Source: CAWDMC01 sp963803295 (GTDB lineage Bacteria; Acidobacteriota; Terriglobia; UBA7540). From it: DNA of 64,000 nucleotides. The stretch's first letter is position 1. Each line of letters begins with the position of its first letter. The stretch lies in NCBI GenBank assembly GCA_963803295.1, contig CAWDMC010000024.1, positions 1 through 64,000 on the forward strand, written 5' to 3'. This document shows, piece after piece, positions 54,936 through 64,000 of the stretch. The position numbers and the translations under genes were made by a program. Below the pieces are notes generated by a model that made no database searches, was not told the origin of the DNA, and worked only from the letters and a program-made list of their open reading frames with translations.

Positions 54936-56483
54936 CTATCCAAGATAATAATTGCGAGCTTTGTTGTAGATCGCGAGGACCTGCTTCTTGCGGTCATCGC
55001 TGCTGAACCGCTTAGGGTCCGCCTCCGATTCTCGAATCAAGTCATCCATCCATTTAACGAAATATGCTCTATCTTCGTTGGCATCCCAATTCTGTTCCTT
55101 CCCACTCAAGAAGATCGGACTTGTATGTGCAAGTCGTGCCGTCGCTTCCGTTTTCAACGTGCAGCGTGAAGCGAGCCAGGTATAACCCTTCACTTCGATC
55201 TCTGTCTCCAATTTCGTGCCCGTCGTGCTGGCCACGACTCGTCCGTTGGCGATAATTTCAATGTGGTCTATCGGCTCGCGCGCCTGGGTCTCAGCAGCCG
55301 CCTGAATCGGCTGGCCGGGTTCGACCTCCACCGTCTCGCCCAAACCCTTGCCATTGGCCGTAAAGGTGAGGATCGGTCCATTGGTTGCGAAACTGCGTCC
55401 GGCCTTCATCGCGGCGTAGAATGCCTTGAAGGAAAGACCTTCCGGGGCGTAGACGTAAACGCGATTGTAGCCAGGAGGTGCGGAGAGGACTCCCGACGCC
55501 GATCCCGCACTTGCCGGATAGCGCTTTCCCAGGTTGAGGAACCGGTGATAGATGTTCTGGCAATAATGGGAAAATCCTTCGTTTCCGGGATAGAGACCTC
55601 GGTCGCGGGGCCTTCCCCACGCTTCCCGGGCGATGGTTCCGTACAGATCATAGTGATTGTGGACAATCCCCATGGAGTCGATCTGCTCGAGCGCCGCCAT
55701 CACCGGGACTTCCCACCAGAACGGCTTTTCGCAATCGAACCAGGCCCCTTGCGCCTCGGCCTGATCGACGAAGACATGGCCCTGCGGGTACCAACGTTCA
55801 GTCGGGCTCAACGCGAGGGGCTTCCGCAGATTATGCATCATCCAAGCCCCGCCCCCACGTTCGTCTTCCGCGTTCATCGCTGTGACAACGTGCCGTGAAT
55901 CCGCCTGCACCACCGGGCCCGCCGGCAATTCTCTCCCCTCCCAGAAACTGTAGTTGTTCCACATCGTGAAGAAAACGGCAAGATTGAGATCCTCCGCCGT
56001 CACGAGCAGACTCGCGTCCTCAAGAGGCCGATGCATGTGAAAATCTCCCGACCACCAGCCTTTCGAAGCCATATCGACCCACCGTTGGGGAACCAATCGC
56101 ACAGTCTGATCCCCCCGCAGATCGACAACCGATTCGATTCTCTGGAACTCGAGGCCTTTCTCGGCAACGAGGGTGTAGCGGTCCACGGGCACCTCGATCA
56201 CCGCCCTTCCCTCCGATGTGAAGTGTCCCAAGTAATAACGATCATGCTCGTTGAATTGATTGGCAGTACGATCCATGACGGCCCCGCAGGGTTGGTACAT
56301 TTCACCATGGGAGCCTCGCACCTCCAGATAAGCCGGCCCCTCCGTGTCGATGGTCAGGCGCACCTTGGGCACCGAAAGGCTCACTTCACGGCCGAATGGC
56401 GGTTGAGGTATGCCCGCGGACAAGGCGGCGAGTCCGACTCGCCGGATGAAACTCCTCCGGTCAGTACTGTTAGTCCGCTCCAT
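54936..56483 (-). CDS. CehA/McbA-type metallohydrolase, Tat-exported
   Basis: 515 residues. The N-terminus TDRRSFIRRVGLAALSAG is a twin-arginine signal (RRSFIRR), so it is exported folded. The PHP-like/amidohydrolase-type catalytic part contains WWSGDFHMHRPLED (metal His pair), SMGIVHNHYDLYG and an IDSM context, as in CehA/McbA carbamate hydrolases. It is followed by a C-terminal beta-sandwich with a GRSFATNGPILTFTANGKG block. The true substrate is unknown. GAGGTGA precedes ATG 56483. Confidence 0.83.
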   Translation of the reverse strand: MERTNSTDRRSFIRRVGLAALSAGIPQPPFGREVSLSVPKVRLTIDTEGPAYLEVRGSHGEMYQPCGAVMDRTANQFNEHDRYYLGHFTSEGRAVIEVPVDRYTLVAEKGLEFQRIESVVDLRGDQTVRLVPQRWVDMASKGWWSGDFHMHRPLEDASLLVTAEDLNLAVFFTMWNNYSFWEGRELPAGPVVQADSRHVVTAMNAEDERGGGAWMMHNLRKPLALSPTERWYPQGHVFVDQAEAQGAWFDCEKPFWWEVPVMAALEQIDSMGIVHNHYDLYGTIAREAWGRPRDRGLYPGNEGFSHYCQNIYHRFLNLGKRYPASAGSASGVLSAPPGYNRVYVYAPEGLSFKAFYAAMKAGRSFATNGPILTFTANGKGLGETVEVEPGQPIQAAAETQAREPIDHIEIIANGRVVASTTGTKLETEIEVKGYTWLASRCTLKTEATARLAHTSPIFLSGKEQNWDANEDRAYFVKWMDDLIRESEADPKRFSSDDRKKQVLAIYNKARNYYLG

Positions 56484-56573
56484 CGCGTCACCTCGAGAAG
56501 CAACTCTGGCCGGTGAAGGGCCGCCACGCCACTAATCAGCCGAGTTCCTGCTAAGTCGCGGGCCAATAGACGG

Positions 56574-57410
56574 CTAGGCGGCGGAGGCAGAATGGCGTAT
56601 CCCCAAGTCCCGCATCATGCGGTCGGTTTGACGATAAGCCTCTTCCACCCACTCGCTGATGCGCCCGGGATCAGGCGAGTACTCGAGCTCAAGGCTGACG
56701 GCGCCGTCGAAGCCGCTCTGCTTCAAGGCCTGGAGATAGGGTACAAAGGGGACCACGCCGCGTCCCGGCGGCAGATCACCGTGGACCTTGCCGTCACAGT
56801 CGGAGAGGTGCACGTGCGCGATCCGGCCACGGAGGTCCGGAATTTCAGCGGCAGGCGTGTGGGTGAGAGCAAGATGCGAAATGTCGATGTTGGCGCGCAC
56901 CGCGGGGTGGTTGACATCATCGAGGAACCGTTTCATTTCCTTGATGTTGTTGATCAAGGACAGGTGGAAGGGTTCGAGTTCCAGAGCGATTTCCATGCCC
57001 AGCGAGCCTGCGAATTCGCCCAACTCGCGCACGCCTTCAACTGCCCATGCCCACTGATCCTGCGGCCTGATTACTTCCTTCTGCCAGATATATTCCCCCA
57101 CCACCAAGAGCAGATTGCGAGCTTCCAGTTCGCGTCCGAGTTCTAGAGTCTGGCGCGCTCTGTCCACGTGAAAGCGCCGCACCGGAACATTAAAATCGGC
57201 GATCCCGAGCGCGACCAGGGCTACGGAGATAACCGGCAGGCCTTGCTCGCGGCAAGTCGTCTTAATCAGGCGGAGATCGTCGGGGCTGGTTTCGAGCGGG
57301 TCGGCGAAAATATCGATAGTGTCAAAACCGATTTCGCGGGTCTTGCGGATTCCCTCCGCCGTGCCGATGGGGGATCCCAACCAGGCGGAGTTAATGAGTC
57401 CGAGCTTCAT
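56574..57410 (-). CDS. Sugar phosphate isomerase/epimerase family protein
   Basis: 278 residues from ATG 57410, with GGAGGAGG seven bases upstream; the frame opens at 57479. TIM-barrel of the xylose-isomerase-like family: MKLGLINSAWLGSPIGTAEG, FDTIDIFADPLETSPDDL, LLLVVGEYIWQKEVIRP, EIALELEPFHLSLIN, VRANIDISHLALTHTP, IAHVHLSDCDGKVHGDLPPG, GAVSLELEYSPDPGRI. Conserved Glu, Asp, His and Glu metal-ligand positions are present. Substrate unknown; next to the CehA-type gene, so possibly one pathway. Confidence 0.9.
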   Translation of the reverse strand: MKLGLINSAWLGSPIGTAEGIRKTREIGFDTIDIFADPLETSPDDLRLIKTTCREQGLPVISVALVALGIADFNVPVRRFHVDRARQTLELGRELEARNLLLVVGEYIWQKEVIRPQDQWAWAVEGVRELGEFAGSLGMEIALELEPFHLSLINNIKEMKRFLDDVNHPAVRANIDISHLALTHTPAAEIPDLRGRIAHVHLSDCDGKVHGDLPPGRGVVPFVPYLQALKQSGFDGAVSLELEYSPDPGRISEWVEEAYRQTDRMMRDLGIRHSASAA

Positions 57411-57576
57411 AGGATGACCTCCTCCCTTAAGCATGGGCGCGCGGAGAAGGCCATGGTAGCACGCCTCGGCCTGAGTCAAGCAGAAACTAAGCGACTGATC
57501 ATGAGAAGGCCTGATGACACGCGGCTCTCAGGAAATTGAGCTGCTCATAGGGGTGTGGATTACACGCCGTCTGACA

Positions 57577-57606
57577 TTGACTTGCTTAGGACACCGCGTT
57601 TAGCAT
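57577..57606 (+). promoter_or_regulatory. Possible promoter for the serine/threonine kinase
   Basis: TTGACT (57577-57582), 18 bases, then TAGCAT (57601-57606) with following AAT. Moderate match. Confidence 0.35.
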
Positions 57607-57668
57607 AATGCTCGCGGGCTCACAGCTCCAACCTCGTGGTGTTTATGGTGACGGGCCGCCCGTTCGAC

Positions 57669-60600
57669 ATGAGCATCGGCGACGACGAGCACAAATCGCG
57701 AGAGCCCAGCCCCTTCACTCGAATAGCGGCTTCTTCTCCGTCTCCGCCTTCTCCTCCTTCACCCAACAGCGACGATCAACTCACCACCGATCTAGCAGGT
57801 CCGGATGCGAGTGGCCGCATCGGCGCGCCCACCTTGCCTCTCGGGCGGAACTTCGGAACGGAGCCGGCCCATCGGTCAGTATTCTCGCGTGACCATGTGG
57901 TCGCCGCCCGTTACCGGATCACGCGCTTCATAGGGAGAGGAGGCATGGGCGAGGTCTACGAGGCCGAGGATTTCGAACTCAACGAGCGGGTCGCGCTGAA
58001 AACAGTCCGTCTGGAAGTTGCCGAGGACGAGCGAGCAGTCTCGCGTTTCAAATACGAAATCCAGTTGGCGCGCAAGGTTACTCATCCCAATGTTTGCCGA
58101 ATATTCGATCTTGGCTACCATCGGGCCTCGGGTCCAGGATCGATGGGCGTTGTCGACATCATGTTCCTCACCATGGAGCTTCTGGAAGGCAATACTTTGT
58201 CCGACTGCCTGCGGAATTCGGGCCCGATGAGCGTAGCCGAGGCTTTACCGATCATCCGGCAGATGGCCGCCGGACTGGCGGCTGCTCACGAGGCGGGAAT
58301 TATCCATCGTGATTTCAAGAGCGCCAACGTCATCCTGGTCTCGCGGCCAGCGGACGGAATTGGGTCTGGATCAGGGGATCTCCAGCGCGCTGTCATCACC
58401 GATTTCGGCCTGGCGCGTCGCAGTGTGGTAGCCGGAGACGACGCTTCCGCGCTCTCTCAGACCGGAATTGTCGTTGGCACCCCGGCCTATATGGCACCCG
58501 AGCAGGTTGAAGGCAAAGAGGCTACACCGGCGACCGACATCTACGCGCTCGGACTGGTGATGTACGAGATGACTACCGGCCGGCTGCCCTTTGGGCGCGA
58601 CAGCGCTCCGATTGTGGCGCTCAGGCGACTAACCGAGACGCCACGTTCTCCTCGCGCCTACGTTCATGATCTCGACCTAAGGTGGGAAAGAACGATCCTG
58701 CATTGCCTGGAACGCCAGCCAGAGGACCGCTTCTCGAATCCAGCCGAGGTCGTCGCGGCACTTACCGGAGTAGGATATCAATTCGCCGGAAACCGGCCGC
58801 CGCGGCGCGGCCTCATCGCCACAAAGCTGGGGATACGAGGCGCGCTGATAGGGCTGGCAGTGATCTTGCTAGGGCTGCTTGGCCTTGGCTATTACCTTTT
58901 TACCGGACGCAAGGTCAAACCGGTAAGGCCCGACAGAGTGCAAGAGTCCGCTGTGCACGTCCGCCCGTCCGTCGCGGTATTGGGGTTCCGAAACCTTTCG
59001 GGACGCGCGGAGTTCGATTGGCTTTCCACCGCGCTGTCCGAAATGTTCTTTACCGATCTCACCGCCGGCGGAAAGCTGCGGACCCTTCCCGGTGAGGATG
59101 TGGCGCGGATGAAGAGGGACCTGGCGCTGGGCGAGGCGCAGGATTACGCCCGAGATACAGTAAAGCGCATTCACCGGAATCTGGGAGCCGATTTTCTGGT
59201 TCTCGGCGCGTACGTAATTCTCGGCAGGGAAGCGGGTGGCAGGATTCGGCTGGATGTACGCCTTCAGAACGCATCGAGTGGCGAGATCGTGGATATTGTT
59301 TCGCAGACGGGCACCGAGGCAAAGCTGTTTGATCTGGTGTCGAGGGCTGGAACTGAACTCCGCAAGATCCTGGGTGCGGGCGAGATGTCGGAAAGAGAGG
59401 CGGGAAACGTACGCGCTTCGCTACCCGCTGATCCTGCGGTGGATCGGCTGTACGCCGGAGGCCTGACCCACCTTCGTGTCTTCGAGGCTCAGGCCGCGCG
59501 CGATGAGCTTGAGAAAGCCGTTACGGCCGAACCAGGGTTTGCACCCGCCCACGCTGCCCTGGCACGAGCCTGGCAGCAGTTAGGGTACGAGGAGAACGCA
59601 CGTCAGGAGGCAAAGAAGGCGTTTGATCTTTCGCCGAAGCTCTCGCGCGAGGTCCAGCTTTCCACGGCTGCGGACTACAATGCTCTAATTGGCAACTGGC
59701 AGAAGGCGGTGGAGGCTTATCGCAGCCTCTTCGACTTCTTTCCTGACAATCTCGACTATGGGTTGCGCCTGGCTGAGGCTCAGGCCTCCGCGGGCCAGGC
59801 CCACAACGCGATGGATACGGTTCGAGCGATGCGCCGTTTGCCGGGCTTAGAACGCGATGATCCGCGTATCGACTTGGCCGAGGCTGAAGGGGCCCACGCG
59901 CTGTCGGATTTCCGCCGTGCCCAGCAGTTGGCGGCCAAGGCAGCCGCAGCCGGAAGCACGCAAGGGGCGAGCCTGCTGGTGGCTCGCGCCAAGCTGGTTG
60001 AGGGACAGGCTTGGGAGAACCAGGGCGATTCGGCCAAGGCGAAGACGGCGTTCGATGATGCTCAGCAGGCGTACGCCAAGGCCGGCGACTTGGGCGGAGT
60101 GGCAGAGGCCTTGAACCAAAGTGCCCGGCTCCTCGAGCGAAATGGGGATGCAGCCCAGGCGGAGGAGATGGCTAAGGAATCGTTTGCTGCCTGGCGGAGG
60201 ATTGGCAATCAGGCCGGCATGGCCATGGCCCTCAATATCCGCGCGGGGATCCTGGAACGGCGAGGTGACGTCAAGGGGGCGCTTGCAGCGAACCAGGAGG
60301 CGCTTGCCCTCAGGCGCGAGATTAACGACAGGAATGCCGTCGCAGCATCGCTCAACAACCTCGGAAATGTCTATGCCGACCAGGGTGATTTCGTCCAGGC
60401 CCGCAAGATGTATGAGGAGGCCGCAGACACCCACCGGCAGACAGGGGACCGCCGTAGCCTTTCTCTGACTCTAGGCAATCTCGCCTCCACCCTTCTCGAA
60501 CAGGGCGACCTCCAGCGGGCCAAGGTGGCCTATGAAGAATCCCTCAAGATTTCGCGGGAGATCGGCAACAAGCGGAATATTGCCTACGCCTTGTTTGGAA

Positions 60601-61220
60601 GAGGACAAATTCTCGAGCGCCAGGACGACCTCGCCGGCGCCCGTAAAGACGTGGAGGAATCGCTGGCCATCCGCAATGAAATCGGCGAGAAGAGCACGGC
60701 GGCGGAGAGTTACATGCTGTTAGGCGAGATCTCGCTGGAGCAACAGCGGTTTCCCGAGGCCGAGACTGAATCCCGCCAGGCTGTTGCCGAGTTCGAGCGG
60801 GAGAAGCAGGATGATACCGAAGGGGTGGCGTTAGCGGTTCTTGCCCGGGTGCTTGCCACCCAGCGGAAGACAGCGGAATCGGTCGCGGCCGTTGACCAGG
60901 CCACAAGCCTGGCCCGCAAGTCCGGCAATCGAGAGACAGGTATCGCCGTGCAAATCGTCCGCGCGCGAGTGCTTGCTGCTTCCGGCGGATCTGGCGATCT
61001 GGCCGAGGCCTCCCGGCTGCTGAAGGACGCGTTTGCCGAATCCGCCAAAGCGCGGATGATCGAGTATCAGCTTGAATCCCGCCTTCTACTCGCTGAGATT
61101 GCGGTGCGGTCCGAAAAAGCCGGCGCCACGCCTCAACTCGCTTTGCTGGAGAGGGACGCCCGCGCCCGTGGGTACCTGCTGATCGCTCGCAAGGCCACAG
61201 CAGCGCACCCCCATCGCTGA
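57669..61220 (+). CDS. Serine/threonine protein kinase with TM segment and TPR repeats
   Basis: About 1183 residues from ATG 57669; GTG/ATG choices from 57636 are also possible. After a Pro/Ser-rich leader comes the kinase domain (IGRGGMGEVYEAEDFELNE, VALKTVRLE lysine, HRDFKSANVIL catalytic loop, DFGLARR, GTPAYMAPEQVEG). A membrane segment follows (LIGLAVILLGLLGLGYYLF), then an extracytoplasmic domain (PSVAVLGFRNLSGRAEFDWL, LGADFLVLGAYVILG) of the type seen in TPR-kinases, and a series of TPR units (for example GFAPAHAALARAWQQLGYEE, AVAASLNNLGNVYADQGDF, SLTLGNLASTLLEQGDLQRA). A sensor kinase with a protein-protein interaction tail. Confidence 0.92.
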   Translation: MSIGDDEHKSREPSPFTRIAASSPSPPSPPSPNSDDQLTTDLAGPDASGRIGAPTLPLGRNFGTEPAHRSVFSRDHVVAARYRITRFIGRGGMGEVYEAEDFELNERVALKTVRLEVAEDERAVSRFKYEIQLARKVTHPNVCRIFDLGYHRASGPGSMGVVDIMFLTMELLEGNTLSDCLRNSGPMSVAEALPIIRQMAAGLAAAHEAGIIHRDFKSANVILVSRPADGIGSGSGDLQRAVITDFGLARRSVVAGDDASALSQTGIVVGTPAYMAPEQVEGKEATPATDIYALGLVMYEMTTGRLPFGRDSAPIVALRRLTETPRSPRAYVHDLDLRWERTILHCLERQPEDRFSNPAEVVAALTGVGYQFAGNRPPRRGLIATKLGIRGALIGLAVILLGLLGLGYYLFTGRKVKPVRPDRVQESAVHVRPSVAVLGFRNLSGRAEFDWLSTALSEMFFTDLTAGGKLRTLPGEDVARMKRDLALGEAQDYARDTVKRIHRNLGADFLVLGAYVILGREAGGRIRLDVRLQNASSGEIVDIVSQTGTEAKLFDLVSRAGTELRKILGAGEMSEREAGNVRASLPADPAVDRLYAGGLTHLRVFEAQAARDELEKAVTAEPGFAPAHAALARAWQQLGYEENARQEAKKAFDLSPKLSREVQLSTAADYNALIGNWQKAVEAYRSLFDFFPDNLDYGLRLAEAQASAGQAHNAMDTVRAMRRLPGLERDDPRIDLAEAEGAHALSDFRRAQQLAAKAAAAGSTQGASLLVARAKLVEGQAWENQGDSAKAKTAFDDAQQAYAKAGDLGGVAEALNQSARLLERNGDAAQAEEMAKESFAAWRRIGNQAGMAMALNIRAGILERRGDVKGALAANQEALALRREINDRNAVAASLNNLGNVYADQGDFVQARKMYEEAADTHRQTGDRRSLSLTLGNLASTLLEQGDLQRAKVAYEESLKISREIGNKRNIAYALFGRGQILERQDDLAGARKDVEESLAIRNEIGEKSTAAESYMLLGEISLEQQRFPEAETESRQAVAEFEREKQDDTEGVALAVLARVLATQRKTAESVAAVDQATSLARKSGNRETGIAVQIVRARVLAASGGSGDLAEASRLLKDAFAESAKARMIEYQLESRLLLAEIAVRSEKAGATPQLALLERDARARGYLLIARKATAAHPHR

Positions 61221-61695
61221 CTATCCGCTTGATTACATCCTGTAACGGGCTGCTGAAGAAGGATGTAGCGCCGATCTTAAGGTCGGAAAGCGCCGGGCTA
61301 GGCCCCGGCGCCGAAACGTGGAGCTAATCACCGTCTTCATCCTTACTGCCTTATGGCGTTAGTCGTTATTAAAGGTTAATTCTTAAATGTGAGTTGCTAA
61401 GCGCCACATTCCTAGTATCTTGCCAGGCTCGATCATCCACCTTCTGTTGCCCTGCGGTTTTCACCTGGACACCGCACTAAACAGCTAAAGCCTCGCGTTG
61501 CTTCTGCCGATGACCTACCTGTAACAGGTTCGATTCCCGAGGGAGTGACAAGAAGATTCGTTTCCGCTGGAGGGTAGAGAATGCCGTTCCCATTCTGGCT
61601 CCGAGCTGTGGTTTTTGTTTCCTTTGCTGTCCAGACGGTGGCATGGGTCTGGGGCACTATTCTGGACCTTCGTTCCCGCCACAAGGCCCGAGCTG
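61221..61695. other. Intergenic region with hairpins
   Basis: About 475 bases. Contains TGTAGCGCCG (61264-61273), CCGATC-TTAA-GGTCGG (61271-61286) and a GC-rich stem GCGCCGGG/CCCGGCGC (61290-61311), resembling the REP-like palindrome at 34508. There is no T-run, so it is not a classic terminator. Possible end of the kinase transcript. Confidence 0.45.
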
Positions 61696-63534
61696 ATGCA
61701 CAGCAGCGGAATCAATCCGGCAAAGCGTCCTAACTCCGCATCGGGCATCCCGGTGTACGAGGTGCCCCCTGTGTTGAAGGTCAGCGATCTCACGGTGCAG
61801 TTCGATGACTCCGGATGCCCGGTCGTCAACGCCGCGAGCTTTGAGATTCAAGAGGCGGAGATTCTAGGGCTGCTGGGTGAATCAGGCTGTGGCAAGAGCA
61901 CAACTGCCCATGCGATCACGCAGCTTCTGCCCGCGGGTGGCAGAATTGCGCGCGGTTCGATTCTCTTCCAAGGGCGCGACCTGGTCCGCCTTAGCGAGAA
62001 GGATCTCCGGCGCATCCGGGGCTCCGGGATTTCGCTGATCTTTCAGGAGCCCGCGCTCACCTTGAACCCGTTGATGAGTGTGGGCGACCAGGTGTACGAC
62101 GTTGTTCGGGCCCACGCCGGCGATTTGCGCCGCATTCCTCTCACCCGCGATCGGTGCCGGAGAGACGCCCTGGAGGCGCTGTCGCGCACCAGCTTTCCGC
62201 TGGACTTGTATTCTGCCTATCCGCATCAATTGAGCGGCGGGCAATGCCAGCGGGTCGCAATCGCGCTCGCGATCGCGGCCAAGCCCTCCCTCCTGATAGC
62301 TGATGAACCGACTTCCGCACTCGATGGGCGGCTGCAGGCGGAGATTCTTCAGCTTATCCGCGATTTGCGTTCCCGATTCGGCCTGGCGGTCCTCTTGGTC
62401 ACCCACGACCCAGCGATCCTCGCTGGCCTTGCCGACCGGGTTATGGTGATGCACCAGGGTTCAATCGTGGAGCAGGGAAGTGTCTCCCGAGTGTTCGGCG
62501 ATCCTCGGCACGATTACACGCAACGGCTCATGGTCGCGATCTCAGATCGATGGAGTGGACATGGCGAAGAAATCCCCGCGCTTTGGGCCGGGCCGCCGGT
62601 TAACTCTGCGGAGGCCGTCAAGAACGCCGTCTTAGGAGTATCCGGATGGGTGAACGCTGAGCCCGGAGACCAAGGCGTGCTTGGCCCGCTGGTCCAGGCC
62701 TTTGGGTTGAGCAAGCGCTATGTTCGCCGGTCCTGGCGACGCACCTGGAACGGCGAGGCTAGCGTCGAAGCGCTTAGAGAAGTGGACCTGACCATTACCC
62801 GCGGTTCAACCCTGGCGCTGGTGGGCGAGTCCGGCTCAGGCAAATCGACTTTGGCCAGGTGCCTGGCGCAGGTGGAGGATCCGACCTCGGGCGAGATCTG
62901 GTACGAAGGCGTAAGCCTGACCCGGGGGACACGGCACGAACGGCTGGCGATCCGGCGCCGGGTTCAATTGATCTTCCAGGATCCTGGAGCTTCGCTCAAT
63001 CCACGCCTGAGTGCAACCCAGATCGTGGCGGAACCGCTCGATATCCTCGAAGCAGGCACTCGAAGACAAAGGCGTGAACGTGTTATTGAGCTGATGGGAC
63101 AAGTGGGGCTCGCGCCCCATCTAGGAGCCCGCAAGGCACTGGAATTGAGCGGCGGCCAGCGGCAGAGACTGGCTCTGGCGCGGGCCCTTGCACCCGATCC
63201 CGAGCTACTGATCCTGGACGAGTCGTTTTCCGCACTGGATCTGCCGCTGCAGGCTCAGATGCTCGAACTGCTCGCTGCGCTCAAGCAGTCGCGGCGCCTC
63301 ACCTACCTATTCATCTCGCACGATCTTAATCTCGCCCGGCAGATTGCGGACCGGGTTGCCGTGATGCATCAGGGCCGCCTTGTCGAGTTGGCAAGCGCAG
63401 CAGATCTGTTTCAGCACCCGCGCCATCCGCACACCAAGGATTTGATGGGCGCGATTCCAGGACTTCGTGCCGGCCTGAGCGACGGAATTCGCCGCGTCCA
63501 ACCGAACGTAGCGGCGGCGGAGTGCGCACAATGA
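61696..63534 (+). CDS. ABC transporter, fused double ATP-binding protein (oligopeptide/nickel type)
   Basis: About 612 residues from ATG 61696; the frame opens at 61615. Two nucleotide-binding domains in one chain: the first with GESGCGKSTTAHAI, QLSGGQCQRVAIALAIAAKP and LLIADEPTSALDG, the second with GESGSGKSTLARCL, ALELSGGQRQRLALARALAPDP and ILDESFSALD. Both end with the Opp/Dpp-type extension (DPRHDYTQRLM and HPRHPHTKDLMGAIPGL). The layout is a GsiA/YejF-like fusion. It powers import of peptides or related solutes. The permease gene overlaps by four bases (ATGA). Confidence 0.93.
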   Translation: MHSSGINPAKRPNSASGIPVYEVPPVLKVSDLTVQFDDSGCPVVNAASFEIQEAEILGLLGESGCGKSTTAHAITQLLPAGGRIARGSILFQGRDLVRLSEKDLRRIRGSGISLIFQEPALTLNPLMSVGDQVYDVVRAHAGDLRRIPLTRDRCRRDALEALSRTSFPLDLYSAYPHQLSGGQCQRVAIALAIAAKPSLLIADEPTSALDGRLQAEILQLIRDLRSRFGLAVLLVTHDPAILAGLADRVMVMHQGSIVEQGSVSRVFGDPRHDYTQRLMVAISDRWSGHGEEIPALWAGPPVNSAEAVKNAVLGVSGWVNAEPGDQGVLGPLVQAFGLSKRYVRRSWRRTWNGEASVEALREVDLTITRGSTLALVGESGSGKSTLARCLAQVEDPTSGEIWYEGVSLTRGTRHERLAIRRRVQLIFQDPGASLNPRLSATQIVAEPLDILEAGTRRQRRERVIELMGQVGLAPHLGARKALELSGGQRQRLALARALAPDPELLILDESFSALDLPLQAQMLELLAALKQSRRLTYLFISHDLNLARQIADRVAVMHQGRLVELASAADLFQHPRHPHTKDLMGAIPGLRAGLSDGIRRVQPNVAAAECAQ

Positions 63535-64000
63535 GGTACCTACGTCGCCGATTGGCGCAAAGCGTGTTGCTGCTGGTGGGAGTGTCGGTGTTGTCGTTTG
63601 TCTTCATGTCGCTCGCGCCCGGCGATTTTCTTGATGAAATGCGCCTCGACCCTCAGATCAGTCCGGAAACAGTAGCAACCTTGCGCGTACAGTTCGGTCT
63701 CGACCGCCCCTGGCCGGTACGCTATGCGCGCTGGCTCAAGTCAGTCGTTCGGGGCAATCTCGGCTTCTCCTTCGCTTACAACTGCCCGGCCTCCTCGCTG
63801 ATCTGGGTGCGCGCCCGGAACACCCTCTTGCTCGCCTCCATCGCGACGCTACTGGCATGGATGGCGGCTATCCCGTTGGGGGTGGGCCTCGCCGCCTGTA
63901 AGCGGTCCTGGTTCGATCAAGCCAGTGTGGGAGGGACTTCGCTTCTGCTGGCTATTCCGGACCTGGTGCTGGCTTTGGCGTTTCTTCTTTTTGCGGTTCG
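63531..64000 (+). CDS. ABC transporter permease, DppB/OppB type (partial)
   Basis: Runs off the window end with no stop. Starts MRYLRRRLAQSVLLLVGVSV at ATG 63531 inside the previous stop. Shows the family order LSFVFMSLAPGDFLDE, LRVQFGLDRPWPVRYARWL, GNLGFSFAYNCPASSLIWVR, then membrane helices. Expected next gene: a DppC-type permease and a binding protein. Confidence 0.92.
   Translation, partial: MRYLRRRLAQSVLLLVGVSVLSFVFMSLAPGDFLDEMRLDPQISPETVATLRVQFGLDRPWPVRYARWLKSVVRGNLGFSFAYNCPASSLIWVRARNTLLLASIATLLAWMAAIPLGVGLAACKRSWFDQASVGGTSLLLAIPDLVLALAFLLFAV

Overview
This window most likely comes from an Acidobacteriota chromosome, possibly a metagenome-assembled genome. That is an inference from gene content: a long Oar-like TonB-dependent receptor with a carboxypeptidase-regulatory N-terminus, a GH78 rhamnosidase with a GH32-type enzyme, a TPR-bearing serine/threonine kinase, many sensor and regulator genes, PH-domain and PRC-barrel proteins, high GC, and short dispersed intergenic palindromes. 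No rRNA or tRNA gene was recognised. Several otherwise good genes (GH32, SRAP, a REC-PAS kinase, an ExeA-TonB fusion) each carry a one-base frameshift, so either draft-assembly errors or gene decay should be kept in mind.

Layout. 1-6.6 kb: polysaccharide enzymes (decayed GH32; intact GH78), a small hypothetical gene, an HU gene with a clear promoter, and an SRAP gene that is frameshifted and cut off by mobile DNA. 6.6-18.7 kb: a nested mobile-element island. Its core is a Recombinase-in-Trio (RIT) element with three overlapping tyrosine recombinase genes. It lies between two nearly identical ~1.74-kb inverted copies of an IS66-type segment, both cut at the same base of the transposase gene. 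The fuller IS66 copy reads tnpA-tnpB-druA(DUF4338)-tnpC. Its druA gene is split by a 2.6-kb large-serine-recombinase cassette. The druA fragment of the other copy abuts the end of a second, diverged cassette of the same type.

19-24.4 kb: an NADP-dependent oxidoreductase, a glycogen-debranching-type glucosidase with a GT4 glycosyltransferase, and a PRC-barrel protein. 24.7-33.6 kb, bounded by a 39-bp inverted repeat: an orphan Fe-S reductase-type subunit, an intact IS630-family element, a large eCIS-core (DUF4157) protein and the TonB receptor. 33.6-36 kb: two small proteins (one PH-like) and a Gfo/Idh/MocA dehydrogenase.

36.2-46.2 kb: a signalling island with two related histidine kinases, a receiver-HDOD protein, a receiver with a degenerate HD-GYP, and a divergent receiver-HD-GYP phosphodiesterase. 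These sit next to cydA and cydB (46.4-49.1 kb), which are separated by a repeat insertion. 49.2-54.9 kb: a SLOG (molybdenum-carrier-like) domain fused to a four-helix membrane domain, an ExeA-type ATPase fused through proline-rich tandem repeats to a membrane anchor and TonB C-terminal domain, and a coiled-coil protein. 55-64 kb: a Tat-exported CehA/McbA-type metallohydrolase, a sugar-phosphate isomerase-like protein, a TPR serine/threonine kinase, and the start of a peptide/nickel-type ABC transporter (fused double ATPase, then a permease running off the end).

The strongest leads are the RIT element with inverted IS66 arms, the two recombinase cassettes targeting one druA gene, the SLOG-membrane fusion and the ATPase-repeat-TonB fusion.
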